This document shows positions 37,242 to 42,330 of a stretch of DNA of 42,330 nucleotides, piece by piece (position 1 is the first letter of the stretch; every line of letters begins with the position of its first letter). This stretch comes from Candidatus Sulfotelmatobacter sp. (lineage in GTDB: Bacteria; Acidobacteriota; Terriglobia; Terriglobales; Acidobacteriaceae). The notes beneath the pieces are model-generated. The model was not told the origin of the DNA and made no database searches. It was given only the letters and a program-made list of their open reading frames with translations. The DNA is taken from positions 1-42,330 of the forward strand of contig JAICJP010000003.1 in the NCBI GenBank assembly GCA_025928375.1, written 5' to 3'. A program made the translations under genes and the position numbers.

Positions 37242-38303
37242 GTGAGTTTCACGGTGCTGAGTGTAGCGTTCTGGCTTGCGGGGGTTGGCCCGGAATCGGT
37301 TGGCGGCGCGGAGCAAATTCTTCTCCAAATTGATAAAGGCCTGGTGCGCCGCGGGTACAACTCGCTCGTGATCGCTCGGCCGGAATCAAGAATTTCCGGA
37401 ACGCTGATTCCGACCGTGGCGGTGGACGGGCGCGTGTCCGATAGAGGTTGGCGCCTGGCGCACGACTCGATCCGAAAGGCAATTGCAGAAGCCTTGCGCC
37501 GGTATCCGGTGGACGTCTTGCACCTGCACGGAGTGGATTTCGCCGACTATCTTCCCGCGGAGGATGTGCCGGTACTAGTGACCCTGCACCTCCCGCTGCA
37601 CTGGTACAAGCCAAACGCGCTCACGGCCACCAGGCCCAACACGTTTTTCCATTGTGTTTCCCGTTCCCAGGCTGAGACCTTTCCAAAGACCTTGCCGATG
37701 CTGCCGGCACTCGAGAATGGCGTCTCCTCCGCTTTGTTCCGCCAGCGAGGCATCCGCAAAGGCGACTTCGCGGCGGCATTGGGCAGAATCTGTCCGGAGA
37801 AGGGATTCCACCTCGCATTGGGAGCGTGTAGGCGGGCGCACACGCCCATGCTGCTCGCTGGCACGGTCTATCCGTTTCGTGAACATCAGGCCTACTTTGC
37901 GGAAGAAATTGTGCCGGAACTCGACTCTCAGCGAAGATACATCGGCCCAGTGGCAATGCGGGGAAAGTGTCGTCTGCTCTCCGCCGCGAGTTGTCTCGTG
38001 GTGCCTAGTCTTGCCCCAGAAACCAGCTCGCTGGTTGCCCGGGAAGCGCTGGCCTGCGGCACGCCGGTGGTGGCTTTCGCGAACGGGGCTCTGCCAGAAG
38101 TTGTGCAGGATGGGGAAACGGGATTTCTCGTGCGAGATGCTGATGATCTCCCAGATGCGATACGGGCGTGCCAGTCTCTCGATTCTGAAAAGTGCCGAAC
38201 GGTGGCGCTGCAGCGGTTCTCGCCGGATCGCATGGTCGAAAACTATATCGCTACTTATCGCGGGATTCTGGAGGGCGCGTGCCGGTTGCCGCAGGCGGCC
38301 TGA
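37242..38303 (+). CDS. Glycosyltransferase family 4
   Basis: ESVGGAEQILLQIDKGLVRRGY, VDVLHLHG, LGRICPEKGFHLAL, PSLAPETSSLVAREALACGTPVVAFANGALPEVVQDGETGFLV; GTG start 4 nt after the PIG-L stop. Confidence 0.92.
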   Translation: MSFTVLSVAFWLAGVGPESVGGAEQILLQIDKGLVRRGYNSLVIARPESRISGTLIPTVAVDGRVSDRGWRLAHDSIRKAIAEALRRYPVDVLHLHGVDFADYLPAEDVPVLVTLHLPLHWYKPNALTATRPNTFFHCVSRSQAETFPKTLPMLPALENGVSSALFRQRGIRKGDFAAALGRICPEKGFHLALGACRRAHTPMLLAGTVYPFREHQAYFAEEIVPELDSQRRYIGPVAMRGKCRLLSAASCLVVPSLAPETSSLVAREALACGTPVVAFANGALPEVVQDGETGFLVRDADDLPDAIRACQSLDSEKCRTVALQRFSPDRMVENYIATYRGILEGACRLPQAA

Positions 38304-39352
38304 ACTTGCAGACAGGGACCGCGGCTCCGGAGCGGACCAATGGGTCCGCGGCTACGCGAGCCCCGTCCATCGACTGCGAATTAGTTGGCTGTTCGCTGCG
38401 GCTGGAGGAACTGGAAGAGGATTGGCGGGAACTGTGGTCGTGGCTTCCCGATGCCACGCCGTTTCAATCTCCTGATTGGCTGCTGCCCTGGTGGAAGCAT
38501 TATGGCGAAGGGCAGTTGTTTTCCTTTGCCCTCTGGGACGGGGCCCGGTTAGTGGGATTGGCGCCGCTTCAGATCTTCCGGTCTGCGGTGGATCCGACGC
38601 GGCGGCTCTTTCTCCTGGGCACCGGGAATTCCGATTATCTCGACGTGCTTTTCCATCCTGCATGGCGCGGGGCGTGCGGCAATGCGCTCATGGCGGAGAT
38701 AGGCAAGCGAAGCGACTGTTGGGATGTGTGCAGCTTCCAGAGGCTTCGTCGCGGGTCGCCTTTGTTGGATGACATTGTCGAGCATGATGCATGGCGCGTC
38801 GAAGAAGGTGAGCAGGTGCCGTGCGTGGCCATTGACCTTCATCATCTGGGGCACGGGTCGGTGATGCTGAGGAGATCGCAAAGTTATGCGCGCAAGCTGC
38901 AGGGAGTTCATCCGTACTCCTTCGAGGAGGCGAGCGCTGCAACTCTGGATGACTTCTCGGATGCGCTGGAGCGTTTGCACCAGCAGCGCTGGCGGGAGGA
39001 GAGCTGTCGCGGGGCGCTGAGCACAGCCCGGGATCGCAGCTTTCATCGCATGGTGGCGCGACAATTTCTAAAGGCAGGGATGCTGATGTTCTACGGCATC
39101 CGCATGGCGCGAAGGTTGATCGCAGTGATTTACGGTTTTCGCGTTCGCGATGCAGTCTATTCGTATCTGAGCGGCTTCGATCTGGAATACGCGCGAAAGA
39201 GTGTGGGAGCGATCACAATTGGACATGCAGTGCAGCGGGCAATCGAGAGTGGGCACCAGGTATTCGATTTTCTGCAAGGCAGGGAAAAATACAAGTACAC
39301 GTGGGGAGCGCGGGACCAGGCGTGTTTTGTGAGAGGGATCGTGAAGGAATAG
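38279..39352 (+). CDS. GNAT-type acyltransferase (CelD/BcsL-like, FemAB-like fold)
   Basis: EEDWRELWSWLPDATPFQSPDWLLPWWKHYGEG..., DFLQGREKYKYTWGARDQ near C-terminus; GTG start overlaps the GT4 stop. Confidence 0.85.
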   Translation: MPVAAGGLNLQTGTAAPERTNGSAATRAPSIDCELVGCSLRLEELEEDWRELWSWLPDATPFQSPDWLLPWWKHYGEGQLFSFALWDGARLVGLAPLQIFRSAVDPTRRLFLLGTGNSDYLDVLFHPAWRGACGNALMAEIGKRSDCWDVCSFQRLRRGSPLLDDIVEHDAWRVEEGEQVPCVAIDLHHLGHGSVMLRRSQSYARKLQGVHPYSFEEASAATLDDFSDALERLHQQRWREESCRGALSTARDRSFHRMVARQFLKAGMLMFYGIRMARRLIAVIYGFRVRDAVYSYLSGFDLEYARKSVGAITIGHAVQRAIESGHQVFDFLQGREKYKYTWGARDQACFVRGIVKE

Positions 39353-39370
39353 CCTCCTCTCGATCGTCCG

Positions 39371-39406
39371 CTGCAACTCAACCCAACTGTCCTCTTGAGT
39401 GCGCAG
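39371..39406. other. Hairpin between convergent genes; possible bidirectional terminator
   Basis: CTGC-a-ACTCAA ... TTGAGT-gc-GCAG with a 13-nt loop; no clear T tract. Confidence 0.3.
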
Positions 39407-39415
39407 TGATTCAGG

Positions 39416-40198
39416 CTACCGATGCCGCAGGCGCAGGCTGTCCCAGCTGCCGTCGCCGGACCAGCCGCCATCCACCGACAAGGTATGGCCGTTGACGTAG
39501 CCGCTCAGGCGGTGGTCGGCGAGAAATGCGATAGCTTTGGCAATGTCGTCCGGCGAAGCGAAGCGGGCCATGGGGACGCGGTTGGTGATGTCGGCGTCGC
39601 TGTATCCGCCGCCGGCCTGATCGGCGGCATCCATTTCTGTTTTGACCCATCCCGGGCACACGGCGTTGACGCGTACCCCGCGGCCTCCCCACTCTGACGC
39701 GAGCGTACGTGTGAGGCCAATCAGGCCGTGCTTGGAAGCGTTGTAGGCACTACGATCGGCGATGCCGAGCAACCCAGCGACGGACGCGACATTCACGATG
39801 CTGCCGCTTTTCTGTGAAAGCATCATCGCGCCGAACGCTTTCGCCAGGAGGAAAGGGGCGACCAGGTTTACTTCCAGAACGCGGCGGAAGTCGGCCGCCG
39901 AAACGTTTTCCGCGGGCGAGATGAAACTGATGCCTGCGTTGTTGACGAGCACGTCGGCACGTCCCCAACGATCTGTGACACTCGCTGCAAATTGCGAGAC
40001 GCTCTGCTCGTTGGAAATGTCGCCCGTGAGTTCCAGGACCTCTGCTCCGGAGTTCTGAGCCGCCTGGGCGGTGGCAGCCATGGGCTTCAGGTCCACTAAT
40101 GCGAGCGAGTAGCCCTGCTGGGCGAACAACTCTGCTGTGCGACGTCCGATGCCTTGCGCTGCGCCGGTGATCACGGCGACTTTTTGTGAACTGTGCAT
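39416..40198 (-). CDS. Short-chain dehydrogenase/reductase
   Basis: VAVITGAAQGIGRRTAELFAQQG, VNNAG, SAYNASKHGLIGLTRTLASEW, RVNAVCPGWVKTEM; start taken at 40198. Confidence 0.93.
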   Translation of the reverse strand: MHSSQKVAVITGAAQGIGRRTAELFAQQGYSLALVDLKPMAATAQAAQNSGAEVLELTGDISNEQSVSQFAASVTDRWGRADVLVNNAGISFISPAENVSAADFRRVLEVNLVAPFLLAKAFGAMMLSQKSGSIVNVASVAGLLGIADRSAYNASKHGLIGLTRTLASEWGGRGVRVNAVCPGWVKTEMDAADQAGGGYSDADITNRVPMARFASPDDIAKAIAFLADHRLSGYVNGHTLSVDGGWSGDGSWDSLRLRHR

Positions 40199-40428
40199 GA
40201 GCAGAACTCGCCTCCGGTGCGCGATAGTAGCATCCGGCGCGCATGCCTTTCTCTTCATTGCCCTTTATGAGCGAGGCGTAACGCCTGGGCAGCAGTCGCG
40301 CTTTCGATCACATTTGTTTACAGTGTCGCCTAGTGGAACTTGCTTAATATCAATAGGTTAGCTCTGGATCGCCAGGCTTCCACTCAACATCCAATAAGTA
40401 GTGAAAGAGGCAAAAGGAAGGAGAAGTT

Positions 40429-41472
40429 ATGAAGCTGGCAAGATGGAAAATGGCAGCCACGAGCTGTTTCCTGGCTGCGCTTCTGTCTCTGCCCGCGTGG
40501 GGAGCAGACACGGACAGCAGACAGCGTACGGCGATGCCGGGCACCTTGAATTATGTGGAAGGACAGGCCTCGATTCGCAATCAGACGCTGACCTCCGATG
40601 AGGTGGGAACGGCGAATTTGCAGGACGGGCAAGTGCTCGAGACCGGAAATGGAAAGGCGGAGATTCTGCTCACACCCGGGGTGTATCTCAGGGTTGGCAG
40701 CAACAGCGCAGTGAAGATGGTGTCAAACAATCTGACCGACACGCAGGTGGCGTTGCGGCAAGGCGAAGCGATGTTGGAAGTAGATCAGATCTATAAAGAG
40801 AACAACATCCACATCTCGCAGCCCGGAGCCGACACTACGGTTCTAAAAACCGGCCTGTATGACTTCGATGCAACCGAGCAGCAGGTTCGAGTGTTCGACG
40901 GCAAGGCGTTGGTCAACGCAGACGATCGTAAGGTCACCGTAAAGAAGAACCACGAGCTTGCGCTGAACAGCCCGAAGCTGAAAGCGAAGGACTTCGATAA
41001 GAAAGAAGTCACACAGAACAATGACCTGTATCGCTGGAGCAGCTTGCGTTCGGAATACCTGGCCGAAGCGAACGTGGATGCGGCTCAGAGATACTACGGC
41101 AATGCTGGTTTTGCACCGGGATGGTGGGGTGCTGGCTGGTATTGGGATCCCTGGTTCAATGGGTTCACGTTCATTCCAGCAGGTGGATTCTTTTACAACT
41201 CGTTTGGCTGGGGCTTCTACTCGCCGGTGGTGGTCTGGCGTGCGCCGTATTACGGGGGATTCGCCGGATACCGTCACTTCAATAGCAACCGGCCGGTCGC
41301 CGTCGGACGCGGGTTCCACGATCATGCAGTGACCCGTTCTGGCGGCGCTACAGGCGGATTCCGTGGAGCACGCGCCGGCGGCTTTGGCGCAGGCCACGGA
41401 ACGGGCGGTGGATTCCAGGGCGGAGGGTTTCGCGGAGCCGGTGGAGTCCACGGCGGTGGAGCGCACCGGTAA
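40429..41472 (+). CDS. FecR-like domain protein with aromatic/Gly-rich C-terminal tail
   Basis: Signal peptide after GGAAGGAG RBS; GQVLETGNGKAEILLTPGVYLRVGSNSAVKMVSNN...; tail GFAPGWWGAGWYWDPWF...GGGFQGGGFRGAGGVHGGGAHR. Confidence 0.82.
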   Translation: MKLARWKMAATSCFLAALLSLPAWGADTDSRQRTAMPGTLNYVEGQASIRNQTLTSDEVGTANLQDGQVLETGNGKAEILLTPGVYLRVGSNSAVKMVSNNLTDTQVALRQGEAMLEVDQIYKENNIHISQPGADTTVLKTGLYDFDATEQQVRVFDGKALVNADDRKVTVKKNHELALNSPKLKAKDFDKKEVTQNNDLYRWSSLRSEYLAEANVDAAQRYYGNAGFAPGWWGAGWYWDPWFNGFTFIPAGGFFYNSFGWGFYSPVVVWRAPYYGGFAGYRHFNSNRPVAVGRGFHDHAVTRSGGATGGFRGARAGGFGAGHGTGGGFQGGGFRGAGGVHGGGAHR

Positions 41473-41491
41473 CCAATTTAGCTCACGAGAG

Positions 41492-41517
41492 GGCGCGCTA
41501 AGAAGCGCGCCTTTTTT
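41492..41517 (+). terminator. Rho-independent terminator after FecR-like gene
   Basis: GGCGCGCT-aaga-AGCGCGCC perfect 8-bp stem followed by TTTTTT, 20 bp past the stop. Confidence 0.93.
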
Positions 41518-41609
41518 GTTGGCTCAGATCTCGGGCCGCATCACATCTCTTCTACTGCCCGACTGGCGCGATATGCAGAATCTGTCGAGCTTGCACCCGA
41601 CTGGACAGC

Positions 41610-41641
41610 CCACGGGGGTGTCCCTCCACGGGGGTGTCCCT
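41610..41641. repeat. Two perfect tandem copies of a 16-bp unit CCACGGGGGTGTCCCT
   Basis: Units 41610-41625 and 41626-41641 are identical. Confidence 0.9.
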
Positions 41642-41648
41642 ACATGGT

Positions 41649-42107
41649 CTACTTCACTACCGGGGAGTTGGCGTCTGCGGGCTTGCTGTCGTCGCCGCGA
41701 ATCTTTCCGTCCTCGTCGGCGTAGAAGGACCGGTGCTGGGCGTCCATGTTTTTCGGAGTCATAGTCAGGATGTAGCTGTCCTTCTTGCCTTTGAAACCCG
41801 CAGTGTAGTCTCCGCGGTCGGGATTGACCATGCGCTTCGTGAATGAACCGGAGTGGACCAGCTCCGCGAGCGTGGTGGCGTAGTGTCCGTATTGCTTGTT
41901 GAACCGTTTCTGGGCGCGGATGACCACGCGCATGTAGGCGAGCGCCCCGGCTTCGGAGTCAGAGTGCGCAGGGTCTCCTTTGAATTTCGGAGTGTAGGTG
42001 GAGTCCGGACTCTGGCCGGTTACTGGCGCCGTGGATTCTTGAGCGAAGAGTGGGAGCGCGGCGAGCAGGGCGAAAAAAAGTAGGCAACAGAAAGGCTTCG
42101 ATTTCAT
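41649..42107 (-). CDS. Small exported hypothetical protein, possibly pilin/pseudopilin C-domain-like
   Basis: MKSKPFCCLLFFALLAALPLFAQ signal; ALAYMRVVIRAQKRFNKQYGHYATTLAELV resembles pilin-like 'RTINTAxxxY...Y...LAxL' segments; start at 42107. Confidence 0.6.
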   Translation of the reverse strand: MKSKPFCCLLFFALLAALPLFAQESTAPVTGQSPDSTYTPKFKGDPAHSDSEAGALAYMRVVIRAQKRFNKQYGHYATTLAELVHSGSFTKRMVNPDRGDYTAGFKGKKDSYILTMTPKNMDAQHRSFYADEDGKIRGDDSKPADANSPVVK

Positions 42108-42330
42108 GCGAGGGGATTCTCCGAATGGTTTTCCGAATCTTTCGATCTGCGGTGCAGAAACTGTCGAGCTGCGCTCGACCAGACAACCAATAGCGAATGT
42201 CCCCACACAAATTAGGGGCTTTGGCTCATGAGTTGCCGCTGAGAACGGGGCTGGCGACCGCACAACTCATGTTACTCCCGTAATTTCCCTTCGGTCACCT
42301 TCTCTTTGCAAGGCGCCGAATTATTACTAT

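Noticed and set aside
37654-38475. 273-aa plus-strand ORF overlapping the GT4 and GNAT genes
   Set aside because: Out-of-frame overlap with well-supported GT4; Arg/Ser-rich frame-shift composition
1-42330. CRISPR arrays, tRNA/rRNA genes, transposases, integrases, toxin-antitoxin or known defence genes
   Set aside because: Looked for by eye on both strands; no regularly spaced repeats, no convincing tRNA T-arm motifs and no matching protein motifs found

Overview
The window looks like a mostly ordinary chromosomal segment from a high-GC bacterium. Gene content (Oar-like TonB receptor, carboxypeptidase-regulatory-like proteins, MqnC, GGACAGCC-type intergenic hairpins) suggests Acidobacteriota, but this is inference and no phylogenetic test was run. 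About 35 protein-coding genes can be supported. Core blocks are mutM, a ROK kinase, hisC, a pseudouridine synthase, scpB-scpA, trpS, an rnc-lepB-lepB-asmA run, holB and mqnC. Envelope and accessory genes include a lytic transglycosylase, an AMIN/Amidase_3 protein, a GT39-like transferase, a large TonB-dependent receptor, a PIG-L/GT4/GNAT cassette and a FecR-like protein with a Gly/aromatic tail. I found no rRNA, tRNA, CRISPR array, transposase, integrase or recognisable phage or defence island. Two rho-independent terminators are clear. The best leads are: an unlisted 32-aa very basic micro-ORF at 26753-26851; a D-aminoacylase-like enzyme lacking the usual HxH and Cys metal-ligand motifs; a membrane protein with an L7/L12-like C-terminus flanked by hairpins; an exported ADP-ribosylglycohydrolase-fold protein; and a PIG-L-GT4-GNAT cassette. 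None is proven to be a new system.
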